A stretch of DNA of 37,578 nt, from positions 1 through 37,578 of the forward strand of contig JAGVBZ010000010.1 of assembly GCA_020059465.1 (NCBI GenBank). The letters run 5' to 3'. Shown here one piece after another: positions 24,564 through 32,805 of this stretch. Below the pieces are notes generated by a model. The model was not told where the DNA came from, searched no databases, and saw only the letters and a program-made list of their open reading frames with translations. The DNA comes from Brevinematales bacterium (lineage in GTDB: Bacteria; Spirochaetota; Brevinematia; Brevinematales; GWF1-51-8). A program made the position numbers and the translations under genes. How positions within the stretch are numbered: the first letter of the stretch is position 1; the number at the start of each line of letters is the position of its first letter.

Positions 24564-25522
24564 AGATTATCGATTCTCCCTATCAATTGCCCGCGCTTGA
24601 GCATGCATTCGTTACCATCGGGAATTTCGACGGGTTTCATCTCGGCCACCGCAAGCTGATCGATAATCTTCTCGCCGATGCATCGGCAATACCCGGCGCA
24701 AAAAAAATTGTCGTCACGTTCGGGGAATCGGTGATTAAATATATCGCCCCCGAGCGTTTTAAAGGATACCTCGTACCCCCGGAACTCAAATTCCGCATCC
24801 TCGAGAACTGCGGTTTCGATTACTGCCTTTCGATGAACTACCGCGAAGTATCCGGTATCACAGCCGGCGAATTCCTCGACCTGCTCTGCGGAAGCTTCGG
24901 GAATATGACCCTATACGCGGGATATAATTTCCGTTTCGGTAAGGGAAACACCGGGGATAACGATTTTCTCCGCCGCGAATCGGAGAAACGGGGGTTTACC
25001 CTGCGCGTGTTCGACCGTCTTGAGAATGACGGGACTGCGATCCATTCGACGGTTATCCGCGACCTCGTGATGGGCGGGCGTGTGGACGAAGCGGCGGAAC
25101 TCCTCGGACGTCCCTATATGATCTACTCCCATAAAATACACGGCGACAGAATCGGCCGGACTATCGGCTTCCCCACACTGAACCTCGCGATCAACGAGCA
25201 GGTGCTTCCCGCAATCGGGGTATATTTCACCATGCTCTACCTGAACGGGCGGCTCTATCCGGCGATGACCTATATCGGAACGCGCCCCTCTCTGCACGCG
25301 CACGACCTCCGGCTCGAGACCTATCTCCTCGATTTCGACGGGCATATCCCGGATGCGTCGTACGCCCTGTTTTTCATCCGCAAGACCCGCGACGAACGGA
25401 GCGTGAAGAACCTCGACGAACTGCATGCCCTCCTCGGCCAGGACCTCCGTGAAATCCGCAACCTCGCCGCCCTCTATCATGCAGAAAACCCGTTCATGCA
25501 GCTTATCCTGAAATGCCTCTGA
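24560..25522 (+). CDS. ribF: Bifunctional riboflavin kinase/FMN adenylyltransferase
   Basis: This 320-residue enzyme phosphorylates riboflavin to FMN and adenylates FMN to FAD. The N-terminal nucleotidyltransferase domain has GNFDGFHLGH (21-30) with the H-x-G-H signature, GYNFRFGKG and HSTVIRDLV. The C-terminal kinase domain has GRTIGFPTLNL, GVYFTMLYLNG, YIGTRPSL and LETYLLDFDG, the last with the catalytic glutamate. It starts at the ATG at 24560, which overlaps the HAD stop as ATGA; the longer open frame from 24389 lies within the HAD gene. FAD from this enzyme is the donor for ApbE-type flavin transfer (see 31804-32805). Confidence 0.94.
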   Translation: MKIIDSPYQLPALEHAFVTIGNFDGFHLGHRKLIDNLLADASAIPGAKKIVVTFGESVIKYIAPERFKGYLVPPELKFRILENCGFDYCLSMNYREVSGITAGEFLDLLCGSFGNMTLYAGYNFRFGKGNTGDNDFLRRESEKRGFTLRVFDRLENDGTAIHSTVIRDLVMGGRVDEAAELLGRPYMIYSHKIHGDRIGRTIGFPTLNLAINEQVLPAIGVYFTMLYLNGRLYPAMTYIGTRPSLHAHDLRLETYLLDFDGHIPDASYALFFIRKTRDERSVKNLDELHALLGQDLREIRNLAALYHAENPFMQLILKCL

Positions 25523-25563
25523 CCGGGGCGTACGCAATAAATATATTAGAAACAAACCAAAAG

Positions 25564-25589
25564 AAAGGCTCCGCAATCGCGGAGCCTTT
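25564..25589. terminator. Bidirectional terminator between ribF and the Ig/PPC lipoprotein
   Basis: A perfect 11-bp stem (AAAGGCTCCGC, 25564-25574, with 25579-25589) has a 4-nt AATC loop. On the minus strand it is followed by a T-rich tract (TTTCTTTTGG); on the plus strand TTT ends the stem and the tract is poor. It serves two convergent genes. Confidence 0.8.
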
Positions 25590-25606
25590 CAATCATTTAC
25601 ATACTT

Positions 25607-26689
25607 TTACGGTTTATAAACCACTACCGCGTAATCACCTATTCCATTGGTATCATACCGAGCAATACTGAGATAATAATCTCCTGTCGTTAAGAAATTA
25701 TGATTCAGCCACGAATAGGTTACACCTCCGCCAAGATCGTCATTCTGATCTAAGATTGTAGTTCCATTCTTATCATAAAGCACCATACATGTATCCAGTT
25801 CAGTTCCCATCGATGCATTAGTAGTTAACATGATATAAAATCCCGTAGTCGGAACATTAAATCTAAACCAGTCCACGTCTGCTGCGGCCCCAGTTCGTGC
25901 ATAGAACCATGTTCCATCGCTGGGAATCAAGTCCTCTATTCCATATGCATTGTTTGGTTCATCCTCGTCTAAAAGATAAACCATCACGCTGTTTGTCAGA
26001 GAATGCATCGCGCTCAGATCTTTAGCGTACGCATGCATCATTTTCACACCGCCGGAATATAAGCTGATATCGAACACATTCGTCCATGCCTTGGCTACAG
26101 ACGGGGAAATGAGATGGGTATTATTGATTCCCGTGTATGCCCCCACAGCAGAAGCACCCCAGCGAACATAGACATAATCCAACGCTCCGTCGTCCTGAAC
26201 CATACCGATCAGCGAAACTGTGGGATTGTCCGGGATCTCGTAGTAGGTAGAGTTCGTGGGAGACGTGATGGAAAGAGTCGGGCGGGTCGTGCCGCCGGAA
26301 CCGATATAGATATTACATGTCTTTTCAACAGACGTGTTCCCCATCATATCCACAGCCTTCACAGTGATCAGGTTCCATCCTGTTGCGACACCCGATGCAA
26401 CGTAGTTCCATACCTGCGCTGTCGACGCGGTCAGGTTCGATGTACCGACTACGGCCGTATAAGACCCTCCGGCGATTTTCACGAACACGCTCGCTATTTT
26501 GACCTCACCCCCGGTTACCGTACCGGTAATAAGAAATCCGTTGGTAAGAAATACGGAATAATTAGTCGGGCTGGTAATCGTCACCACAAGGTCTGGATTC
26601 TTACTGGTATTATTATCCCCGGTATCGAACGTGATGGTACACCCGATAAAAAATACGGCAAACACACCCAATAACATAAATCGTTTCAT
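25607..26689 (-). CDS. Lipoprotein with two Ig-like domains and a C-terminal PPC domain
   Basis: This 360-residue lipoprotein has lipobox F-I-G-C17. Residues 34-130 and 137-240 are Ig-like repeats that begin 'VVTITSPTNYSVF' and 'TLSITSPTNSTYY'. Residues 243-360 match a bacterial pre-peptidase C-terminal (PPC) domain: DEDEPNN near the start, 'DVDWFRFNVPTTGFYIMLTTN', 'CMVLYDKNGTTILDQNDD', and 'DYYLSIARYDTNGIGDYAVVV'. PPC domains are usually found at the ends of secreted proteases; here there is no protease, so the protein is likely a surface or periplasmic binding or structural lipoprotein. GAGGAGG precedes the ATG. It has its own promoter and shares its architecture with the next gene. Confidence 0.87.
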   Translation of the reverse strand: MKRFMLLGVFAVFFIGCTITFDTGDNNTSKNPDLVVTITSPTNYSVFLTNGFLITGTVTGGEVKIASVFVKIAGGSYTAVVGTSNLTASTAQVWNYVASGVATGWNLITVKAVDMMGNTSVEKTCNIYIGSGGTTRPTLSITSPTNSTYYEIPDNPTVSLIGMVQDDGALDYVYVRWGASAVGAYTGINNTHLISPSVAKAWTNVFDISLYSGGVKMMHAYAKDLSAMHSLTNSVMVYLLDEDEPNNAYGIEDLIPSDGTWFYARTGAAADVDWFRFNVPTTGFYIMLTTNASMGTELDTCMVLYDKNGTTILDQNDDLGGGVTYSWLNHNFLTTGDYYLSIARYDTNGIGDYAVVVYKP

Positions 26690-26716
26690 TGTAACCTCCT
26701 CTGAATCGCATACTAT

Positions 26717-26744
26717 ATTGTACCTTAATTTTCAGATAATTCAA
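26717..26744 (-). promoter_or_regulatory. Promoter for the 25607-26689 lipoprotein
   Basis: On the minus strand, TTGAAT (plus 26739-26744) and TACAAT (26717-26722) have a 16-nt spacer, 27 nt before the ATG. Confidence 0.55.
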
Positions 26745-26776
26745 CTATAATATGGAATAAAGTTCAATAATTCATA

Positions 26777-26804
26777 AAAAAACCCCGCCGAGGCGGGGTT
26801 TTTT
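26777..26804 (-). terminator. Strong terminator after the 26819-27586 lipoprotein
   Basis: A-run, CCCCGCC (26783-26789), short loop and GGCGGGG (26792-26798), then a T-run (26799-26804). On the minus strand the stem is followed by six or more T residues, starting 15 nt past the stop at 26819. Confidence 0.85.
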
Positions 26805-26818
26805 AACTTATTTTTTTC

Positions 26819-27586
26819 TTAGGGCTGTGTAATCTGAATGGCATAAGTTCCTTCGAGTATGGTATTAAAACCTATTACCTTAATATAATATGTTCCACCA
26901 GCCGCAGGGGGAACAGTATAACCAATTTGTGAAAAAGTCCCGGAAAAATCATCATTGAATGCGACATGATTTACCAAATCGGTACCTTGATAAAGGAAAA
27001 TCTTTGTATCCGCATCACTTCCCGACGATGCACTGAGAGTTTTTATTGTATATGCTGTACTGCTGGCAAGTGTTACCACATACCAATCTTCATCACCGCT
27101 GGGTTGTATCTGTGCTGAGAAGGCAACAGCATTCACGGTTAATGCATCAGCCGTAAGGTAGGTATCATTCGGTTCGGTTTCATCGAAGGCGCTCCCTTTC
27201 CAGAAAGTGCGGGAAATTGTCGATACTAAATCGCCTGATGTACCTTTCACATAAACAGTAAAATAACTGTTTGCAGGTACGCTGGAAATATCGACCTGTA
27301 CACTCCATGCCTTATCCTTTGCGGTAGCAAGATTCTCTGTCCCGGAAATAACGGTGTAGGTTCCGGATGACCCGATCTTATAAGAAACATTGTCTACAGC
27401 CTTTCCGTTATCCGATACAGTACCGGCTAAAGTAAACGGAGAAGATGAAACGCTGGAATAAGAAGCTGGGCTTGTAATTTTGACTGTCGGCGCGAACGCG
27501 AGACTGAGAGTCAGTTCGCACGCCGCGAGGCCGAGCACCACAATTGCCGCAGCGGCAAGACCGAATCTTTTAGATTTTGAAAACAT
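26819..27586 (-). CDS. Lipoprotein with one Ig-like domain and a C-terminal PPC domain
   Basis: This 255-residue lipoprotein has lipobox L-A-A-C23. Residues 33-130 are one Ig-like domain (TVKITSPASYSSVSSSPFTLAGTVSDNG...). Residues 137-255 are a PPC domain, with DETEPNDTYLTADAL, 'GDEDWYVVTLASSTAYTIKTLSA', 'DTKIFLYQGTDLVNHVAFNDD' and 'GTYYIKVIGFNTILEGTYAIQI'. It is a shorter paralog of the 25607-26689 protein, lacking one Ig unit. AGGAGG precedes the ATG. A strong terminator follows, so the two related genes are transcribed separately. Confidence 0.87.
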   Translation of the reverse strand: MFSKSKRFGLAAAAIVVLGLAACELTLSLAFAPTVKITSPASYSSVSSSPFTLAGTVSDNGKAVDNVSYKIGSSGTYTVISGTENLATAKDKAWSVQVDISSVPANSYFTVYVKGTSGDLVSTISRTFWKGSAFDETEPNDTYLTADALTVNAVAFSAQIQPSGDEDWYVVTLASSTAYTIKTLSASSGSDADTKIFLYQGTDLVNHVAFNDDFSGTFSQIGYTVPPAAGGTYYIKVIGFNTILEGTYAIQITQP

Positions 27587-27624
27587 AATATTCCTCCTGA
27601 GTTCTTTGTTTATTGAACACTATT

Positions 27625-27653
27625 AATATAGCATACTGTCACGCTTATTTCAA
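27625..27653 (-). promoter_or_regulatory. Promoter for the 26819-27586 lipoprotein
   Basis: On the minus strand, TTGAAA (plus 27648-27653) and TATATT (27625-27630) have a 17-nt spacer, 38 nt before the ATG. Confidence 0.55.
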
Positions 27654-27749
27654 AAATATTCGATTTTCCGCGAATTAGCGGGAAATATTGTACTGATATC
27701 GAAATTCTCAATAAAAATATTCTTTTTCCGCCGAATCCGTATCTTATTT

Positions 27750-27777
27750 TTGACACTTCCTCACTTTTATATAATAA
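27750..27777 (+). promoter_or_regulatory. Candidate promoter for ilvBN
   Basis: A consensus TTGACA (27750-27755) is followed by an AT-rich stretch with TAATAA (27772-27777) at 16 nt; several overlapping -10-like hexamers are possible. The leader is short (about 30 nt), too short for a T-box or a peptide attenuator. A small hairpin (27664-27671 with 27678-27685) lies upstream and could be an operator. Confidence 0.5.
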
Positions 27778-27812
27778 TATAATCCTGCAAATTTTTCCGA
27801 TGGAGGTACGGT

Positions 27813-29525
27813 GTGGAACTGACCGGATCTAAGATATTAATGGAATCGCTCAAGAAAGAGGGAGTGAAAGTCATTTTCGGATATCCCGGAGGGACGGTCA
27901 TACCTATTTTCGATTCGCTGTACGATGAAAAAAGCATCGAATTGATACATGTGCGTCACGAACAGGGAGCGGCTCATGCCGCCGACGGTTATTCGCGCGC
28001 GACCGGCGATGTAGGCGTATGTCTCGCTACCAGCGGGCCCGGCGCGACCAATCTGGTCACCGGTATCGCCACAGCGTACATGGACTCTGTCCCGATGGTC
28101 GCAATTACCGGGCAGGTGCCCACTACGATGATAGGAAGCGATGCCTTCCAGGAAGCCGATATCACCGGGATTACCCGTCCCATCACAAAGCATAATTTTC
28201 TCGTGAAAGATGTCCGTGACCTCGCCGCGACGATAAAAAAAGCGTTCCATATCGCCCGCACGGGCCGCCCCGGGCCGGTTCTGATCGATATCCCCAAGGA
28301 TGTCCAGACCGCTAAGACGAATTTCGTATATCCGGAATCGATCGATATGAGGACATATAAACCTAAAGTAAAAGTTCATCTCGGACAGATAAAGAAAGCC
28401 ATCGCGATGATCGAGGAGTCCCAGCGTCCGATTATTTACTTCGGAGGCGGTGTTATCCTCGGTAACGCTGCGAAGGAATTGACCGAATTCGTGAAAAAGT
28501 CCGGCATACCGGTCACCGCGACCCTTACCGGACTGGGCGGCTATCCCGCCGATTATACCGACCCTCAGTATCTGGGAATGCTCGGTATGCACGGTACCGT
28601 TTTCGCTAACCTTTCCATATCCCATTCCGACCTGATTATCGCGATCGGCTCCCGTTTCGACGACCGTGTCACCGGAAAACTGACCGAATTCGCCCCGAAC
28701 GCGAAAATTATTCATATCGATATCGATCCGACATCGATCAGTAAAAATGTCGTCGTGGATATACCGATCGTCGGCGACGTAAAGGAAGTACTGTCCGAAC
28801 TGAATAAAATTATCAAACCCGCGAAAATCGTCCAATGGATGGAGCAGGTAGCCGAATGGAAGAAAAAGAACCCTCTCGGATACCAGAAGGCAGAAAATAT
28901 CATCAAGCCCCAGGATGTAATCGAGCAGTTATCCAAGATAACGAAGGGAGACGTGATTATCTCGACCGAAGTGGGTCAGAACCAGATGTGGGCTGCGCAG
29001 TTCTATGAGTATAAAAAGCCGCGTACCCTGCTGACATCGGGCGGATTGGGAACGATGGGATACGGCCTTCCCGCAGCTATCGGCGCACAGGCTGCCTACC
29101 GTGACAAGACTGTTATCGATATTGCCGGAGACGGTTCTATCCAGATGAATATACAGGAACTCGGCACCGCGATCTCCCACGACCTGAAGGTCAAGGTACT
29201 TATCCTGAACAACTCCTACCTCGGGATGGTACGGCAATGGCAGGAATTGTTCTACAACCGCCGGTACTCCGGGGTGTTGTTGGAAAAGCATAAACACAAC
29301 GAATCTAAAGGGGAATACTATCCCGATTTCGTTAAGGTCGCCGAGGCATACGGGTGCTGGGGCAAACGGATCACTAAACCGTCCGATATACCGGGCGCGC
29401 TTAAGGAAATGATCGATTATGACGGGCCTGCAATTCTGGACATCGTGATCGAAAAAGAGGAAAACGTTCTCCCGATGGTGCCCGCCGGCGCAAGTCTTAC
29501 CCAGATGATAGGAGGGATGGCATAA
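27813..29525 (+). CDS. ilvB: Acetolactate synthase, large (catalytic) subunit
   Basis: This 570-residue ThDP enzyme makes acetolactate from two pyruvates, or acetohydroxybutyrate from pyruvate and 2-ketobutyrate, the first common step to valine, leucine and isoleucine. The catalytic glutamate is E50 in VRHEQGAAHAADGYSRATG. The central domain contains GGGVILGNA and GSRFDDRVTGKL. The ThDP motif is GDGSIQMNIQELGTA...LNNSYLGMVRQWQ. It starts at a GTG (27813) 6 nt after GGAGG. The small subunit follows with a TAATG overlap. Length and motifs are those of the anabolic, FAD-dependent enzyme. Confidence 0.96.
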   Translation: MELTGSKILMESLKKEGVKVIFGYPGGTVIPIFDSLYDEKSIELIHVRHEQGAAHAADGYSRATGDVGVCLATSGPGATNLVTGIATAYMDSVPMVAITGQVPTTMIGSDAFQEADITGITRPITKHNFLVKDVRDLAATIKKAFHIARTGRPGPVLIDIPKDVQTAKTNFVYPESIDMRTYKPKVKVHLGQIKKAIAMIEESQRPIIYFGGGVILGNAAKELTEFVKKSGIPVTATLTGLGGYPADYTDPQYLGMLGMHGTVFANLSISHSDLIIAIGSRFDDRVTGKLTEFAPNAKIIHIDIDPTSISKNVVVDIPIVGDVKEVLSELNKIIKPAKIVQWMEQVAEWKKKNPLGYQKAENIIKPQDVIEQLSKITKGDVIISTEVGQNQMWAAQFYEYKKPRTLLTSGGLGTMGYGLPAAIGAQAAYRDKTVIDIAGDGSIQMNIQELGTAISHDLKVKVLILNNSYLGMVRQWQELFYNRRYSGVLLEKHKHNESKGEYYPDFVKVAEAYGCWGKRITKPSDIPGALKEMIDYDGPAILDIVIEKEENVLPMVPAGASLTQMIGGMA

Positions 29526-30019
29526 TGGCGAATTTAATCGAACCGCATAAATCGACGCTTTCAGTACAGGTCGAGAACCATTTCGGCGTTCTCGCAAGAA
29601 TAGCCGGACTCTTTTCGGCGCGCGGTTTCAATATTTCCAGCTTGTCGGTCGCTGAAACCGAAGACCCGTCTGTTTCCATAATGACTATCGTAGTGGACGG
29701 CGACGAGCAGATTGTCGATCAGGTGAAAAAACAGCTCAATAAGCTGATCGAAGTCATCAAGGTACGCGACCTGACCGAACAGGATTATGTATCCCGCGAG
29801 CTTTCACTGATTAAGGTGGCGGTCGATTCGAATAAAAGGCGCGAGATCATCGAGATTGCCGATATTTTCAAGGGGCGTGTCGTGGACATTTCCCATGAAA
29901 ACGTGACGATAGAAGTCACCGGATCGAGCGAAAAAATCGACGCGATTATCAGACTCCTTGCCGGGTACGGTATCAAGGAACTTGCGCGCACCGGAAAAGT
30001 CGCCCTGATTAGGGGATAA
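29525..30019 (+). CDS. ilvN: Acetolactate synthase, small (regulatory) subunit
   Basis: This 164-residue protein has an N-terminal ACT domain (residues 9-80: TLSVQVENHFGVLARIAGLFSARGFNISSLSV) and the C-terminal domain typical of IlvN/IlvH (residues 85-164: ELSLIKVAV...RREIIEIADIFKGRVVDIS...GIKELARTGKVALIRG). The ACT domain binds valine for feedback control. Its ATG overlaps the stop of ilvB (TAATG), giving coupled 1:1 synthesis. A terminator begins at its stop codon. Confidence 0.95.
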   Translation: MANLIEPHKSTLSVQVENHFGVLARIAGLFSARGFNISSLSVAETEDPSVSIMTIVVDGDEQIVDQVKKQLNKLIEVIKVRDLTEQDYVSRELSLIKVAVDSNKRREIIEIADIFKGRVVDISHENVTIEVTGSSEKIDAIIRLLAGYGIKELARTGKVALIRG

Positions 30020-30043
30020 CAGACCAATAATTAGTCTGTTTTT
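30018..30043 (+). terminator. Terminator of ilvBN
   Basis: AACAGAC (30018-30024) pairs with GTCTGTT (30034-30040), with a 9-nt loop, followed by Ts to 30043. The left arm starts within the ilvN stop codon. Confidence 0.65.
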
Positions 30044-30371
30044 AAAAATATATACTTGTAGATCTATAATTTATTACTATTGTGCGTAAAAATAGTGTTA
30101 CAACAATGCTATGACTCTGATCGTGACTATCGTCATTTTTACATATATTGAATGAATTCTAAAAGAAGTTGAACTGCGTCATATCTTTACTTATACCCAT
30201 ATTTGAAATTTTCAGGGCTTGTCGCCGCAAATCATACCAAAAAACCGAACCCGCTTTCCCATATCACGGTTTCCAGAATCGCAAACTACAACGGGTTTCG
30301 GTTTTTACCCTTTAATTATACATAGAACATTCCGATAAATATTAGAACCACGCCTTTTTCCGGAGAAACGC
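30020..30371. other. Intergenic region after ilvN
   Basis: The 352 nt between ilvN and the SDR-like gene hold the ilvN terminator at the start and a second inverted repeat at 30239-30306. No ORF or RNA gene is visible. I find no convincing promoter for the downstream gene; TATACA near 30320 has no good -35 at proper spacing. Confidence 0.45.
30239..30306. repeat. Long-loop inverted repeat with A/T ends
   Basis: The left arm 30239-30253 (six A, CCGAACCCG) pairs with 30292-30306 (CGGGTTTCGG, five T) over about 14 bp with one bulged base. The loop is 38 nt. A-run and T-run ends make a terminator-like element in both directions, but the loop is longer than is usual. Confidence 0.55.
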
Positions 30372-31676
30372 ATGTTGAAAATTCTTAAAAAATTGGGCTT
30401 AAAAAAAGGGATATTCAAGGATAAAATAGCGATAGTAACCGGCGCAAGTCAGGGTCTCGGCGCGGATATCGCGCGGGGCTTGGGGATTCTCGGCGCGAAG
30501 GTTGTTATCGCCGATCTATCCGATACGGGTATGAAGGTTCAGAAAGAAATTATCACAAAGGGCGGGGACGCCCTCTTTATCCATACCGATATTTCCGATC
30601 CCGACAGCGTCAAGAGTCTTACCGAAAGCATTCTGCTGACCTCCGGACGAATTGACATATTGATCAATAACGCCGCGATACTGCCGTTCGGTTCGTTTTT
30701 AGAGCAAGCCTCCTCCTTAGACGATGTTTACCGGGTCAATCTCCAGGGCACCGCGCTGATGATGCATTCGTTTCTGCCGTCTATGCTGCTGCGAAAACAG
30801 GGTGTGATCGTCAATATGGTTTCTTCCGAGACCTTACCCTATGCCTCGTTCTTTGCCGCGATGTCCGCCGCCGTCCGTTCGCTGACCCTGTCTCTCGCGG
30901 AGGAGACCGGAGAAAATTCCGGTGTCTCGATTTATGCGTTTTCGCCCGGTTTTACAGATACACCGGGATGCACCGATCTTTGCCAGAAACTCGCCTCGGC
31001 GTACGATATGTCCTACGAGCAGTATATATCGCACCTGAAAAATCCCGGCTATAAGAAACTGGTCCCGTCGGACGAATGCGCCGCTGGAATGATTTTCACA
31101 ATCGCCAACTCATCCGAATATCACGGACATATCGCCGATCCGTTCCACCCTCTCGCCAAGGCGGGGATCATTTCCGTAGATACCGAAATTACCGCAGTCC
31201 CCGAAACCAAGCATAAGAAGGAAAAACATTCCAAATCGGCGGAGATCGACGGTACTCCCGATGAAGCTCTCGCATTGACTCATGAACTGGAAAAACAGCT
31301 ATTCGACCTGAATCGCGAGTTTAACGAAATGGGTTCATTGAAGCGGATGGGTGAAAAAATGAAATTCAAGGGAAAGGCGGGTACGTCGATCGAAGACTGG
31401 ATAGATACGTCACAGGAACTCGGGGATATTCTGGAAAGGTACCGTGATGCGGAGAAGTCGAAAGAACTCGGAGTGCAGAATATGATTATCGAAAAATTCC
31501 CGTGGCTTGTAAAAATCCTCGAACGTCTCGCGGAGTACTTCCAATCGAGCATCGATAAACTGAAGCAGGAAATCAAGAATCCCGTAAAAGCCGAGCTGGC
31601 CGCGCAGAATCTCCGTCACCGTGAGGACACTGTCCGTTCTCTCATCATCACATTGGAGAAAATCGCCTCCCGTTAA
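30372..31676 (+). CDS. SDR-fold protein with degenerate active site and helical C-terminal extension
   Basis: This 434-residue protein begins with a classical SDR domain: T23-G-A-S-Q-G-L-G30 for cofactor, N99-N-A-A102, N123, and S151 of NMVS. The Y-x3-K pair is missing: aligned with 'YAASKAGV' of FabG, the protein reads F161-A-A-M-S165-A-A-V, so Tyr is Phe and Lys is Ser. Oxidoreductase activity by the usual mechanism is unlikely; a binding or scaffold role is more plausible. Residues 280-434 form a charged helical extension with coiled-coil character (THELEKQLFDLNREFNEM ... LERLAEYFQSSIDKLKQEI). CCGGAGAAACGC precedes the ATG. It appears to be monocistronic. Confidence 0.8.
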   Translation: MLKILKKLGLKKGIFKDKIAIVTGASQGLGADIARGLGILGAKVVIADLSDTGMKVQKEIITKGGDALFIHTDISDPDSVKSLTESILLTSGRIDILINNAAILPFGSFLEQASSLDDVYRVNLQGTALMMHSFLPSMLLRKQGVIVNMVSSETLPYASFFAAMSAAVRSLTLSLAEETGENSGVSIYAFSPGFTDTPGCTDLCQKLASAYDMSYEQYISHLKNPGYKKLVPSDECAAGMIFTIANSSEYHGHIADPFHPLAKAGIISVDTEITAVPETKHKKEKHSKSAEIDGTPDEALALTHELEKQLFDLNREFNEMGSLKRMGEKMKFKGKAGTSIEDWIDTSQELGDILERYRDAEKSKELGVQNMIIEKFPWLVKILERLAEYFQSSIDKLKQEIKNPVKAELAAQNLRHREDTVRSLIITLEKIASR

Positions 31677-31803
31677 TATACACGGTACTGAAAATAAATA
31701 CTCCGAACCCGCAGCGCGGTATCTTTATTCTGCTTATGAGTATGTGTTCTATATAGACTGCTTCTTCGCGCCGTTCATCGCAGTGACGGGAAGTGTTAAA
31801 ACG

Positions 31804-32805
31804 CTATTTACCGAGGGTATTCGCCTCCATTTCCTTCCACTTGGCGGACTTGAATTCGATCAGTTGACCGTTTGTATTAATAATAATCATCACCGGGAGC
31901 GCGTTATTTTCCGCGAACGCCATCCCGTCCCGCAAGCCCATCACGAATATCGACGTCGATAGCCCGTCGGTGATCATCGCGCTGGGATCGAGCACACTGA
32001 CGCTGACAACTCCGTTTTGTACCGGATATCCCGTGAACGGCGACATGATATGATGGTAACGGATACCTGCCTCGATAAAATATCGTTCGTAGTCCCCCGA
32101 TGTCGCGGCTGAAATATCCTTCCCCGGTGCGGCATACATCACCGTAATAACCGCGCCTTCCTTACGGGGATGCCGTATTCCTATCGCCCACGGTGTCATG
32201 TCGGGTTTCGCGCCGAACACCTTGAGATTGCCCCCGGCGTTGACAATCCCGTTTGTTATTCCGGCGTTTTTCAGGAACTCCACACCCTTATCGACCGCAT
32301 ATCCCTTCAGTATCCCTCCGAGGTCGACGAAAGTATCCCATGGAACTGTAATCTTTCCCGGCGACAATAGTATTTTCCGGTATCCCACCGACTGAACAGC
32401 CAGATTTACCGCTCCCGATGCAGGGACATGCCCCTCGCCTGAATAAAATCCCCAAAGTTTAACGACCGGATAAATAGTAGGATCGAATACACCGTCAGTC
32501 CATCGGCACATCGATAGGGTGTTGGAAAATATCGTCATCATTTCAGGATCGGCGTCGACGGATTTTGCTTTGTTCAGAATCGCAATACTCGAATTGGAAA
32601 TTGCGATACTGTATTTCTGTTCCATTTCATGCAGCATCGCGAACATGCGCTTAACCGCGTCGTCCGCCTCGTATTTCGGCATAGGAGTGTATATGATAAC
32701 GTCGAATACGGTATCCATGAGGAATTCATGATACTCGTAGCGCTGGGTAGCGCAGGATGTAAAAAAAGTGAATATAAAAAGAAAGATTAGAGATATTCGA
32801 TCCAA
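31804..32805 (-). CDS. apbE: FAD:protein FMN transferase (ApbE), lipoprotein form
   Basis: This 333-residue exported enzyme attaches FMN from FAD to threonine or serine residues of target proteins, such as subunits of Rnf or Nqr. It is lipid-anchored (lipobox F-T-S-C18). Motifs are D161-L-G-G-I-L-K-G168, N189-A-G-G-N193, S236-G-D-Y-E-R-Y-F243, H252 in HHIMSPFTGYP and T279-D-G-L-S-T-S285. Translation begins at a TTG (32805) with GGGAG upstream; the start lies within the 3' end of gmk (19-nt overlap). No target operon (rnf, nqr) is present in the window. Confidence 0.92.
   Translation of the reverse strand: MDRISLIFLFIFTFFTSCATQRYEYHEFLMDTVFDVIIYTPMPKYEADDAVKRMFAMLHEMEQKYSIAISNSSIAILNKAKSVDADPEMMTIFSNTLSMCRWTDGVFDPTIYPVVKLWGFYSGEGHVPASGAVNLAVQSVGYRKILLSPGKITVPWDTFVDLGGILKGYAVDKGVEFLKNAGITNGIVNAGGNLKVFGAKPDMTPWAIGIRHPRKEGAVITVMYAAPGKDISAATSGDYERYFIEAGIRYHHIMSPFTGYPVQNGVVSVSVLDPSAMITDGLSTSIFVMGLRDGMAFAENNALPVMIIINTNGQLIEFKSAKWKEMEANTLGK

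Noticed and set aside
27837-28835. 332-codon open frame on the minus strand across ilvB
   Set aside because: It lies fully antisense to a gene with unmistakable acetolactate synthase motifs; its composition (many R, D, G, H) is typical of a shadow frame, and it has no ribosome-binding site.
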